A stretch of 64,000 nucleotides of DNA from Pseudomonas viridiflava (GTDB lineage Bacteria; Pseudomonadota; Gammaproteobacteria; Pseudomonadales; Pseudomonadaceae): contig NZ_UUON01000050.1 in the NCBI RefSeq assembly GCF_900590885.1, forward strand, positions 248,001 to 312,000. The letters run 5' to 3'. A program made the translations under genes and the position numbers. This document shows, in pieces, positions 1 through 9,612 of the stretch (position 1 is its first letter; each line of letters starts with the position of its first letter). The notes below the pieces were generated by a model, which searched no databases, was not told the origin of the DNA, and was given only the letters and a program-made list of their open reading frames with translations.

Positions 1-53
1 GCTAATGGTTCGTTGTAAGAGCCATCTAATGCCAATTTGATAGGTCCAATCCG

Positions 54-1601
54 ATGCCGCCGATCGAGCCACCGCTGTCGTTCAACCCCGCCGGCATCGA
101 GTTGGACCGCCGCCACGGCCTCACGCGCCAGCTGTACCAGGCCTTGCGCCAACGGGTGCTGGACGGGCGGCTGGTCAGCGGCACCCGGCTGCCCGCCAGC
201 CGCGACCTGGCGGCGGCACTGTCGATCTCGCGTAACAGCGTGGTGCGCGCCTACGACCAGCTGTATGCCGAAGGCTTTATCGAAGGGCGGGTGGGCGACG
301 GCACCTATGTGGCGCAATTGCCACAAACCCCTGGGACTGCAAAAAAACTATCCACAAAAGTATCCACAGGGTTTTCAACAGGCTTATCCCCAGGGTTATC
401 CACAGATTGGCTGGATTTGCCGGTGACTCCCTCCAGTCAAGTTATCCACAGCGCGGCGTTGGGGCACGTGGAAAACAACCATTTGCCACTGCCGCCGACG
501 GGGCCGCCACGGGCTTTTCGGGTGGGGGTGCCGGCCTTCGATCTGTTCCCGTTTGACGTTTGGGCCAAGCTGAACGCGGCTTTCTGGCGCAAGCCGGACC
601 TGCAGCAGCTGTGTTACGGCGACCCGGTGGGGGATGCGCGTTTGCGCGGCCTGATCGCCGCGTATCTGCGCAGCTCACGCGGCCTGCAATGCAGCGCTGA
701 GCAAATAGTGATCACCAGTGGCGCGCAGCAGGCCATCAGCCTTTGTGCACAGTTGCTGGTGACGCCCGGCGACGGCGTGGCGATTGAAAACCCGGGGTAC
801 CGCGCCGCAGGTCATGCCTTCGCAATTGCCGGGGCAAAACTGCACGGGGTGGCGGTGGACAGCGAAGGCATCGATTGCGCGGCGCTGAACGCCATCGAGG
901 ATTGCCGCCTGGCCTATGTCACGCCGTCTCATCAGTACCCGTTGGGCGTAGTGATGAGTCTGGCGCGGCGCCTTGAGTTGCTGGCCTGGGCCGAGCGCAC
1001 GGGTGGCTGGATCATCGAGGACGACTACGACGGCGAATACCGTTACAGCGGCGCACCCTTGGCGCCACTGGCGGCGTTGGACCGCAGCGGGCGGGTGCTC
1101 TACGTCGGTACCTTCGGCAAGGTCGCGTTCCCGGCATTGCGCCTGGGGTATCTGGTGTTGCCCGCCGAGATGGTGCAGGCCTTTGCCCGACGCCGCGCGG
1201 TGGATGTGCGCCATTCCGAGGTCAGCACCCAGGCGGTAATGGCTGAGTTCATGGCCGCCGGGCATTTCCAGCGGCATGTACGTCGCATGCGGCGCGCCGC
1301 CTTGAGCCGGCGCAATGTGCTATTGGCCGAATGGCCCCAGGCGATCCCCGGCGTTGGCCCGTTGCCAGCCGTGGCGGCGGGGCTGCATTTGACCGTGCCG
1401 GTCGATAGCCTGGCGCGCGAACGTGAGCTGATCGAGCAGGCCACCGCCGTCGGAGTGGAAATCAATGGGTTGAGCAGCTATTCGCTGCCCAATTCCAGTG
1501 GCTCGGCGCAGCCACTTACCGGCCTGGTGCTGGGGTTTGCGGCGGTGCCGGAGGCGCAGATCAGCCTTGCCTTGGAGTACTTGGGCCAGGTTTGGGGCTA
1601 G
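54..1601 (+). CDS. MocR/PdxR-type GntR transcriptional regulator with aminotransferase-like domain
   Basis: 515 aa. The N-terminal ~75 residues form a GntR winged helix (LTRQLYQALRQRVLDGRL, then SRDLAAALSISRNSVVRAYDQL). After a linker, residues ~150-515 are a fold-type I aminotransferase-like domain: ITSGAQQAISL, the IEDDYDGEYRY segment and the GTFGKVAFPALRLGY segment, whose Lys is the usual PLP Schiff-base position. MocR regulators use PLP or an aminated ligand to control vitamin B6, GABA, taurine or similar genes; the target is not visible because the usual divergent gene would lie left of the window. The linker (residues ~99-119) is a degenerate four-residue repeat (STKV/STGF/STGL/SPGL/STDW) encoded by a 12-nt tandem repeat. 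The last 41 bases overlap the convergent toxin-like gene. The 53 bases upstream show no recognisable promoter. Confidence 0.9.
   Translation: MPPIEPPLSFNPAGIELDRRHGLTRQLYQALRQRVLDGRLVSGTRLPASRDLAAALSISRNSVVRAYDQLYAEGFIEGRVGDGTYVAQLPQTPGTAKKLSTKVSTGFSTGLSPGLSTDWLDLPVTPSSQVIHSAALGHVENNHLPLPPTGPPRAFRVGVPAFDLFPFDVWAKLNAAFWRKPDLQQLCYGDPVGDARLRGLIAAYLRSSRGLQCSAEQIVITSGAQQAISLCAQLLVTPGDGVAIENPGYRAAGHAFAIAGAKLHGVAVDSEGIDCAALNAIEDCRLAYVTPSHQYPLGVVMSLARRLELLAWAERTGGWIIEDDYDGEYRYSGAPLAPLAALDRSGRVLYVGTFGKVAFPALRLGYLVLPAEMVQAFARRRAVDVRHSEVSTQAVMAEFMAAGHFQRHVRRMRRAALSRRNVLLAEWPQAIPGVGPLPAVAAGLHLTVPVDSLARERELIEQATAVGVEINGLSSYSLPNSSGSAQPLTGLVLGFAAVPEAQISLALEYLGQVWG
348..450 (+). repeat. 12-nt tandem repeat resembling a DnaA-box cluster, inside the mocR linker
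   Basis: Four to five degenerate 12-nt units (tatccacaaaag-like) run from about 350 to 410 and encode the S-T-G-L type linker repeat. They create 9-mers matching or nearly matching the DnaA box TTATNCACA: CTATCCACA at 348, GTATCCACA at 360, TTATCCCCA at 384, TTATCCACA at 396. A further TTATCCACA at 442 lies outside the tandem array. All are in the same orientation. Whether DnaA binds is unknown. Confidence 0.6.
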
Positions 1602-4600
1602 CCGTACCGCTGGTGCCGGGGGTGGGTGTTGGGGCTGGGCTCAAAAACAGCGACCGGGCCAATTGCGGGCCGATCTTGCTGCGATAGATTTCCCGGGCCT
1701 GTTCGGGCGTCGCGGCCCGCTCGTCGAAGGCCCCACCGAGGCGGCGTTGGGCCAGGGTTTTCAGGTGGGCCGTGGTGTACCGTTCATCCTGCGTGTCCAG
1801 GGCTTCATAGTGAAAATGGGCATACCACAGTGGCTGTCTGGTTTTTTTGTCGCGGATTTCATACTCCTGCATGAAGCCCTTTTTGGCCCTGAGCTTTTGG
1901 CGCTTGCCCACCGGCTCAATGCTGATTTCACCCTCCCTGGACAGTATTTCGAGGTGGGCCGCGGTTGGCGGGCGTGCCTTGAGCATCTCGATATTGACGC
2001 GCCGTGCTTCGCTGTAGAGCCTTTTTACCTCTTCGTTGAGGCGCTGGGTCACGGTCACGGCGGCGGTGTTGTCGGTCTCGTTACTGGCGTTGGAAGCGCT
2101 ATCGATTGTCTGGCTGGCCTGTTCCAGCTTTTGCGCCTGGCGTTGGTATTTCTCCACAACTTCTACCGGCAAGCGTTGGGTGTCGCTGGCAAGCAGTTGG
2201 GTGCGCTGGATAAAACCTTCGGCATCGTTAAGCAAGGCGCGGCCGCGTTTGAGGCTGTTGGCCAGGCTCAAGGTGGGCGTGCGGCTGGTCTTGGGCTGGG
2301 CGGGTTGACGTTGAACCCAGACATCCGGGTGTTTTTCGTGGAAGGTCGCAATGACTTGGCCGGTCATGGGCGCCTTGACGTCGTACAGGTCCGGTTCGTG
2401 TTCGCGCGGCTCACCGACCATGAAGCCCTTGCGGATCTTGATGATTTTTCGTTTGGGCGGCGGCGGCGCGGTCGACGGGCCAGGCTTGGGCTCCAGGGCT
2501 TTTTGCTCACGCAGGGCGCTTTGCAACTGCTTCGCGACCCGTTGGGCGAATTCTTCGATGTGTTTGCGGGCCTGTTCGACGGACTCTTGCAGTATGCCCG
2601 CCGGGTGTTCGCTTGAAAGGTCCAGCAGGTCCTGGTTGACCACGGCGAACTGGTCGACCAGGTCGTCCAGCACCTCGATATGTTGGGCAAGATGGGATTC
2701 CGGCAGCGCGTCAGCCAGCAAGCACGCGCTTTGAATGGCGATGTCGGCCGAATCGATGATGTCGTTGACGCGGGTGCGCGCATCGGCCACGGCGGCCGAC
2801 GCGTTTTCCCGTACGCACGCATAACGCGACCTGGAGACCCGAAAGGCCTTTAGGTCGTCGAGGTCAAACTTCGGCAGCTTGGTACGAGTGCGCAGTTCCA
2901 GGGTCGCGCCCTCGGCGCCCAAGCCCTTGAGTTCCTTGAACCGCGAATGGATGTAGTCATAGAGATTGATCATGCTCTGGGTTGCGTTGGCCAGGCGCTG
3001 TTGCTCGGCGCGGGTCATGACGTCGCGGGTGGCTGGATTTTTTGCCGCTAGCAGGTCGGCACGGAAGGTGACTATCTGCTCGCCGATCCCCGCCTCTGCG
3101 ATCAGCAGCTGCTGTTCCACGTACCTGAGCATGCAGCGGGTGTAGTCCGGCACACTGTCGAGAATGTTCAATGCTTTGAGCCGGGAAATCTGGGTGTCGT
3201 AGTCGGTGCGGCGTAAGTCCAGGGCCTCAAGGTAGGTGGCGAGTGCCGCCGGTGCCATTTCCGGTGGCGCGGCCCGGCTGGCGGCACGTGCGGCCTCCAG
3301 CACCGCGTGTTGTTCCGGCCTCGCATGGTCGAAGGCGTCCATCTGCACGCGCAGTTCCTTGATGGTGGCGGGTTTGAGGCTGCGGTTTTTTTTCAATCGG
3401 CTGCGCAGCCCCGCGCCGCGCAGGCGCAAGCGCGTATCGATGAACCACTGGCCTGCGCGGTTGTTGATCAGCAAGGGGCCGAGGCGGGTGGGTTGCTGGG
3501 TGTCGGCGATCATCACCGCGTCATTTTCATCCACCACCACCTGGAACCAGCGCTCGCCCACTGGGGCATACCAGTGAGTGTCCAGGGGGTACAGATGCTG
3601 GTACGCGTCGGGCGCGGTCTGTTGCGCGCCGAGGTTTTCGGGCCTGGGCACGGCGAAGCTGTCGAGGGTAGTCTTCAGGCTCAAGGTCTTGCGGGCCAAG
3701 GCCCCCAGGGTATGCAGGGACGACTCGTGGCCCGCAGGCAATTGCGCGGTTTCGATATTTGGCAGTTGGCTGATTGGCGCTTTTTTCGGTGTGGGGGCGA
3801 GCGCTTCCAGGTTCGCGGCTATGGCCTCTGTGCTGCGGCCAGCGGGCGCATTGCGGGTGGCCAGGTGCAGCGCGAGGGCCATGCCGAGGTTGAGGAAAAT
3901 ATCGGTGAGGGCGGACCATTTGGCGTCACTGTCGCCCGTTTCGCTGGCGTCGACCACTTGCTGCACATCCTCGATCAGTTGATTGATCCAGGCCGCCGCG
4001 CCCACGGTCTTGCCCAGGAACGGCAGGGCTGCGTTGAAGATCAGCCAGCCGGCGTGCTTGAAACTCTCCCAACGCGCCTCGGCATTGGACTTGAACAGCG
4101 ACGCCAGCGCGTCTTCATGCAGTATCTCGTTGCCGATTATCACTTGGCCGCTCATGGTCAGGGCGGTCAAGGGTTCGACCAGCAGTTTGGACAGCACCCA
4201 GGGTGAGGTCAGCGAACCGGGAAACACGAACTGCGCGTATTCAAACCGCACGCTGTCGGGCAGCCAGGCCAGCACCGACTGGCGCACCGACGTGGTCTGC
4301 TTGATGGCGTAAATCAGGTTGTTCGGCGAGGCAAACTGCAGCAACGGTTTATCGAACAGTGGGCGGTACAACAGGCACGGGCCGCTGGTGGTGTCCTGGG
4401 GGCCGATGACGAACATGTTGCCGACCCGGTCGGCAGCCTGGCTCAGGCGCCGCGTGGGAACAAACGCCAGGGGGCGGATGACGATGGGCTGGCCGTCCAC
4501 GCGCCGTTGGTTGGGGTCGGTTTCCATCGCCGCGCAGATGTAGCGATAGCCTTGCTCGTCGACGCCGTATTGATTGCGCATCTTGCACTGCAAGGCCAAC

Positions 4601-6171
4601 AGCGGCAGCTGCTGGCGCAGTTGGTCGACATAAAGGGTTTGCCGGCTCAGGGACTGGGCAGGGTCGGCGAGCAGGGTGTCCTTGATCAGCTTGGGGTATT
4701 GCTCGCCGATGTTGACCTCGCTGATCAACGCCAGCAGGTAGTCCACGGTCATCCAGCTCGGCAGGTCGCGGCCGTTCTGGTAGTGCGCGCGCTTGTTGCC
4801 CAATGGCAGGGCGATGAGGTTTTCGAGGGCCAACTGGGCCAGGCTGAACGTGGCGGTATCGACCAGGCCGGGTGCGGTAAATAGCCCCCAGACCACTTGG
4901 CTGGTGACCGTAATGTGCACATGGGCCAGTTTGAGCGTCAGTTGCTGCTCAAGCTGGGTGGTGTCGCCCAGGCCCAGGCTTTGCTTTTGCTCGGTCGTAA
5001 GGTTCGCGGCCATGGCGTTGGCGATGGCTTGCAGCGTGTACTCGCCAATCGGCGCAATACCTTCCTGGAAGGTTTTATGGTTGTTGGTGCTGTTCAGGGC
5101 GGCGAGGTCGAGCATGCGCCGGCTATAGCTGGACAGGTCGGCGGCGGCCGCGTCCCGCAGCCAGTCGGGCAGTGCGTCACCGATCTTTTCCAGCTTGACC
5201 CGGTCGGCTGTCGACAGTTGGCCAAACTCGGGTCGTTGGTGCTCGGTCGCGCCATTGACCGGTTGCGTGAGCGCGTTGAGTTCGCCAAGGGCTTCGATTT
5301 GCAGGCCGATCAAGATGCAGGCCTGGTGTTCGAAGAAATTCCCCTCAGGCTCATACAATCGCCATTGCAGCGGATCGTCCGTCAGGAGGGCAGTGTGCAT
5401 GATCAGTGTTCGACCGAGGGTTTCCAGGTCGTCGAATTGCTCATAGCCGGTCGCAATCGAGTACGTCAGGATCATCGTGCGTTGCTCGTGGGTGCCGATC
5501 AGGATCGCGAGCGAGGCCAGGCTGACGTGTTCGGTGTGGCTGGCGATGGTGATATCGACGTCCATCAAGTAGGTACGGGTAGCGTACTTGTCGTTGGGCA
5601 GGCGCGTGGCGTAATCGGGGAACACGAACACGTTCCTGGCCATGGCCCGCTCGTCCTCGTCCCAATTCACCGAGCTGGGGAGATCCCAGGCCTTTTGCAG
5701 GTTGCTCGCCAAGGCTTGCCAGCGTGTGCCGCGAGGGCCGGCGGTGGCGTTCCAGAAGGCCAGTTGCTGTTCCTGGTACGCGGTGAACAGCACCGGCGCC
5801 AGCTCATTGATCAACCGGCCGATGGCGTCGATGCGTACCGGCAGGTGCAGGTCCGGGCCGCTGGTGTGCCGGTAGGTCAGGTAGTGTTCGCCGTCGATAT
5901 AGACCACCGGCTTTTCGGACACCGCCTGCCAGGCCAGCGCCCCGGTGAGCGATTCACTGGAGGGCTCGCCGGGCACGAGTTCATTGTTGTCGACGATCAG
6001 CCAATGGGGCGAGACCACAATGGCCTGGTCCGGGTCGATGTCTTGCTCGGGGTACAGCTCTTTCAACGCGGGGCGCAAGGTATTGGCCGCTACCTCGCGT
6101 ATCGACGGGCCGGTGGTGAGTTGGGTGAGCAGCAGGCTGGTGTTGGCGGTAACGGTTGGGGCCTGAGCCAT
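1561..6171 (-). CDS. Very large dermonecrotic-toxin-like (DUF6543-type) protein
   Basis: 1536 aa from the ATG at 6171, which has AGGA 8 nt upstream; an in-frame TTG at 6192 is the alternative start. No signal peptide. The N-terminal ~700 residues resemble the DUF6543/dermonecrotic-toxin family common in fluorescent pseudomonads (for example the stretch around YVDQLRQQLPLLALQCKMRN). A mildly hydrophobic segment lies near residues 720-790. The C-terminal third is charged and probably coiled-coil, with two related modules containing IRKGFM and AKKGFM, and ends in a Pro/Thr/Ser-rich tail (SPAPTPTPGTSG). The family is assigned by resemblance; target and export route are unknown, and no secretion gene or immunity gene is adjacent. 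The gene stands alone between a convergent regulator and the polyamine-binding gene. Family call fairly confident, function not. Confidence 0.7.
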   Translation of the reverse strand: MAQAPTVTANTSLLLTQLTTGPSIREVAANTLRPALKELYPEQDIDPDQAIVVSPHWLIVDNNELVPGEPSSESLTGALAWQAVSEKPVVYIDGEHYLTYRHTSGPDLHLPVRIDAIGRLINELAPVLFTAYQEQQLAFWNATAGPRGTRWQALASNLQKAWDLPSSVNWDEDERAMARNVFVFPDYATRLPNDKYATRTYLMDVDITIASHTEHVSLASLAILIGTHEQRTMILTYSIATGYEQFDDLETLGRTLIMHTALLTDDPLQWRLYEPEGNFFEHQACILIGLQIEALGELNALTQPVNGATEHQRPEFGQLSTADRVKLEKIGDALPDWLRDAAAADLSSYSRRMLDLAALNSTNNHKTFQEGIAPIGEYTLQAIANAMAANLTTEQKQSLGLGDTTQLEQQLTLKLAHVHITVTSQVVWGLFTAPGLVDTATFSLAQLALENLIALPLGNKRAHYQNGRDLPSWMTVDYLLALISEVNIGEQYPKLIKDTLLADPAQSLSRQTLYVDQLRQQLPLLALQCKMRNQYGVDEQGYRYICAAMETDPNQRRVDGQPIVIRPLAFVPTRRLSQAADRVGNMFVIGPQDTTSGPCLLYRPLFDKPLLQFASPNNLIYAIKQTTSVRQSVLAWLPDSVRFEYAQFVFPGSLTSPWVLSKLLVEPLTALTMSGQVIIGNEILHEDALASLFKSNAEARWESFKHAGWLIFNAALPFLGKTVGAAAWINQLIEDVQQVVDASETGDSDAKWSALTDIFLNLGMALALHLATRNAPAGRSTEAIAANLEALAPTPKKAPISQLPNIETAQLPAGHESSLHTLGALARKTLSLKTTLDSFAVPRPENLGAQQTAPDAYQHLYPLDTHWYAPVGERWFQVVVDENDAVMIADTQQPTRLGPLLINNRAGQWFIDTRLRLRGAGLRSRLKKNRSLKPATIKELRVQMDAFDHARPEQHAVLEAARAASRAAPPEMAPAALATYLEALDLRRTDYDTQISRLKALNILDSVPDYTRCMLRYVEQQLLIAEAGIGEQIVTFRADLLAAKNPATRDVMTRAEQQRLANATQSMINLYDYIHSRFKELKGLGAEGATLELRTRTKLPKFDLDDLKAFRVSRSRYACVRENASAAVADARTRVNDIIDSADIAIQSACLLADALPESHLAQHIEVLDDLVDQFAVVNQDLLDLSSEHPAGILQESVEQARKHIEEFAQRVAKQLQSALREQKALEPKPGPSTAPPPPKRKIIKIRKGFMVGEPREHEPDLYDVKAPMTGQVIATFHEKHPDVWVQRQPAQPKTSRTPTLSLANSLKRGRALLNDAEGFIQRTQLLASDTQRLPVEVVEKYQRQAQKLEQASQTIDSASNASNETDNTAAVTVTQRLNEEVKRLYSEARRVNIEMLKARPPTAAHLEILSREGEISIEPVGKRQKLRAKKGFMQEYEIRDKKTRQPLWYAHFHYEALDTQDERYTTAHLKTLAQRRLGGAFDERAATPEQAREIYRSKIGPQLARSLFLSPAPTPTPGTSGTASPKPGPSTPRQG

Positions 6172-6270
6172 GGAGCGATTCCTTGCTGACAAAAAGGCGG
6201 TGGGAGCGCCAGAAAGTAGCGAGGTGTAAAGCGGGTGGGGCGGTAGTTAACTGTTCAATGGCGAGGCCTT

Positions 6271-6292
6271 TGTGGCGAGCGGGCTCGCCACA
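6271..6292. repeat. Short REP-like palindrome (tgtggcgagc...)
   Basis: A perfect inverted repeat, TGTGGCGAG-cggg-CTCGCCACA, lies between the polyamine-binding gene and the toxin-like gene. There is no T-run, so it resembles a fluorescent-Pseudomonas REP element more than an intrinsic terminator, although a hairpin here could stabilise the 3' end of the upstream transcript. It is a different family from the gggaggggg palindromes elsewhere in the window. Confidence 0.6.
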
Positions 6293-6313
6293 GGAGGTTT
6301 TGCACGGCGCGCG

Positions 6314-7401
6314 TCAGGTGCCGGATTTGATCTTGGTCCAGGCGCGGGTCCTGGCGCGCTCTGCATCACGGCCCAGGGGTTTCAAGGTGTAGAGCGTGCT
6401 CATGGCCGCCTCGGTCGGGTACAGATTGGGGTTGTTGCGGATCGCCGGGTCGACCAGGCTGGTCGCATCCTTGTTGGGGTTGGGATAGCCGACAAAGTCG
6501 CTGATCGGCGCGATCACCCCGGGCTGCAGCAGGTAGTTGATGAAGGTGTACGCGTCCCCGGGGTTTTTCGCGCCCTTGGGAATGGCGAGCATGTCGAACC
6601 AGATCGGCGCGCCTTCCTTGGGCAAGCGCATGTCCACGGTCACGCCGTTCTTGGCTTCCTTGGCACGGTTGGCGGCCTGGGAGAAGCTGCCGGAATAGCC
6701 GACGGCCACGCAGATGTCGCCGTTGGCAATGTCCGCCATGTACTTGGACGAATGGAAGTAGGTGATGTAGGGGCGAATCTTCATCAGTAGCGCTTCGGCT
6801 TTTACGTAGTCCTTGGGGTTGCTGCTGTTGGGGTCCAGGCCCAGGTGCTGCAGGGCCAGCGGCAGAATTTCCGACGGCGAATCAAGCAGGGCAACGCCGC
6901 ATTGCTTGAGCTTGCTGATGTTCTCTTCCTTGAAGATCAGGTCCCAGCTGTCCACCGGGGCATCGGCGCCGAGTGCGGCCTTGACCTTGTCCGGGTTGAA
7001 GCCGATCAGAATGGTGCCGTACATGTACGGCACGGCGAATTTGTTGTCGGGGTCGTTGGCCTCGATCAGCTTCATCAGCTTGGGGTCGAGGTGGTTCCAG
7101 TTCGGCAACTGGCTGCGGTCCAGCGGCTGGAACACGCCGGCTTCGATCTGCTTGGCGAGGAACACGTTGGACGGCACCACCACGTCATAGCCGGAGTTGC
7201 CGGTGAGCAGCTTGGCTTCCAGCGCCTCGTTGGTGTCGAAGATGTCATAGACCAGCTTGACCTTGGGGTTCTGCGCCTTGAAATCCTCCAGCGCCTTGGG
7301 GGTGATGTAGTCGAACCAGTTATAGACCCGCAGGGTTTTTTCCTCGGCCTGCGCGGCGGCGCTTAACACGGCGGCGCAGAGCGCCAGAGACGTGAGCATC
7401 T

Positions 7402-7405
<4 letters not shown>
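6314..7405 (-). CDS. Periplasmic polyamine (putrescine/spermidine)-binding protein, PotF/SpuD type
   Basis: 363 aa with a signal peptide (MKMLTSLALCAAVLSAAAQA). The mature protein has the hallmark start of the family (KTLRVYNWFDYITPKALEDF) and a TGNSGYDVVVPSN segment typical of PotD/PotF/SpuD solute-binding proteins. It should capture a polyamine or acetylpolyamine in the periplasm for an ABC importer; no permease or ATPase gene is adjacent, so it may feed an importer encoded elsewhere or act in sensing. GGAAG lies 7 nt before the ATG, and the ATG overlaps the stop of the upstream amidohydrolase as ATGA, implying translational coupling. In P. aeruginosa the orthologous pair (aphA and a polyamine-binding protein) is also adjacent. 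Confidence 0.88.
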
Positions 7406-8436
<1,031 letters not shown>

Positions 8437-8509
8437 TTTGTTGTTCTCCGCAGGCTGTGTCGGTGCATGCAGTCTTGCGGTGGGCGAGGTTTATGAGAAC
8501 GGCAGGAGC

Positions 8510-8550
8510 GGCCAAAAGGGGATATATATGGCCAAAGTGTCTGTCCGCAA
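8510..8550 (-). promoter_or_regulatory. Putative sigma70 promoter and direct-repeat operator of the aphA operon
   Basis: Read on the minus strand: TTGCGG (8550-8545), 16 bp, TATATA (8528-8523). The octamers ggccaaag (8530-8537) and ggccaaaa (8510-8517) repeat with 20-bp spacing on either side of the -10, the two-helical-turn spacing typical of AraC-family sites. The neighbouring AraC gene is the obvious candidate ligand. Pattern match only. Confidence 0.45.
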
Positions 8551-8569
8551 TTCGCCCCTCAATGGGGCG

Positions 8570-9562
8570 TCACGCGCGAAATTGGCTCGGCGCCACGCCG
8601 CTCCAGCGTACGAACGCATGCCGGAAGCTCGCGGTTTCGCTGAACCCCAGCGCTTCGGCAATCCGGTAGATCGGCCACGCGTCCTCGCCCAGCAGCTGCT
8701 TGGCCCGCTCGAAGCGTAGCTCGTCGAGCAGTTCCTGGTAGCTGCACCCTTGGTCGTGCAGGTGCCGGCGCAGGGTGCGCGCCGAGCAGTTCAGCTGTTG
8801 CGCCAGCCCTTCAAGGCCCGGTGCGGCCTGCAACTGGCTGGCAAGCAACTGGCGGATGCGCCCCAGCCAGGCCTGGCGCCCAGTGAACTCGAGGTTCTGT
8901 TTGCGGCAGCGCTCGGCCATGGCCTGGTGGGTAATCGCGTCGGCCAGCGGCAGCGGTTGGTCGAGCCAGCGTTTGTCGAAGGCGAAGGCGTTCGCGGTGG
9001 CTTGAAACTGCAGCGGGCAGTCGAAGCGTTCACGGTAGTGCGCCTGATAGTCCGGCGCGTCGTATTCAAAGCGCGCGCCGAGCAATGGCAGCGGGTGGCC
9101 GAGCAGGTCGTCGCAGATGACTTTCAGCGATACCAGGCAGAACTCGACGTTGAAGGTTTCCAGGCTCGGGTTCTCGCGGTAATCGCTGGCGCAGAACCAG
9201 ATGCGCTCGCCATCCTCGACCAGGCTCAGCTCGAAAAGTGTTCCCAACAGCGCCGGATAACGCAGCGCCAGGCGCAAAGCGTCACCGAAGGTGGCACTGG
9301 TGAGCAGGGCATAACCGAGCATGCCGTAGGACGAAACATGCATGCGCCGGCCCAGTTCCAGGCCGATATCGCGCTGCAACGCCACGGCGTTGGCGCACAC
9401 GCGCATTTCCTGGTTGGTGGTGATGCGCGTGTCGGCGCGGCTCAGATCCGCCGCGCAGATGCCGCTGCCTTCAAGCAGGGTGGCGGCGGGCAGGCCTCGG
9501 TCCTTGAAGGCGCCGAGCACCAGCGACACGGCATTGAGGGTGGTGAGGTGGGAATGCAGCAT
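8570..9562 (-). CDS. AraC-family transcriptional regulator (OruR/arabinose-binding-domain type)
   Basis: 330 aa. Residues ~20-210 resemble the AraC-type arabinose-binding N-terminal domain found in OruR-like regulators; residues ~235-330 are the double helix-turn-helix (GLEGLAQQLNCSARTLRRHL for the first, YRIAEALGFSETASFRHAFV for the second). It lies between the asparaginase gene and the polyamine operon on the same strand; its most likely target is the aphA operon 133 bp downstream, where a 20-bp-spaced direct repeat is visible. Start at the ATG of MLHSHLTTLN. Ligand unknown; a polyamine or acetylpolyamine would fit the context. Confidence 0.85.
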   Translation of the reverse strand: MLHSHLTTLNAVSLVLGAFKDRGLPAATLLEGSGICAADLSRADTRITTNQEMRVCANAVALQRDIGLELGRRMHVSSYGMLGYALLTSATFGDALRLALRYPALLGTLFELSLVEDGERIWFCASDYRENPSLETFNVEFCLVSLKVICDDLLGHPLPLLGARFEYDAPDYQAHYRERFDCPLQFQATANAFAFDKRWLDQPLPLADAITHQAMAERCRKQNLEFTGRQAWLGRIRQLLASQLQAAPGLEGLAQQLNCSARTLRRHLHDQGCSYQELLDELRFERAKQLLGEDAWPIYRIAEALGFSETASFRHAFVRWSGVAPSQFRA

Positions 9563-9612
9563 GGGGACTTCCAGCCAGGGGATGGCTGGAAGGGGAGCAA
9601 GTTACATGCCGG

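Noticed and set aside
348..450. Short direct repeats as a possible CRISPR or origin of replication
   Set aside because: Units are 12 nt, contiguous, in frame and coding; there are no spacers and no AT-rich unwinding region or dnaA/dnaN context.
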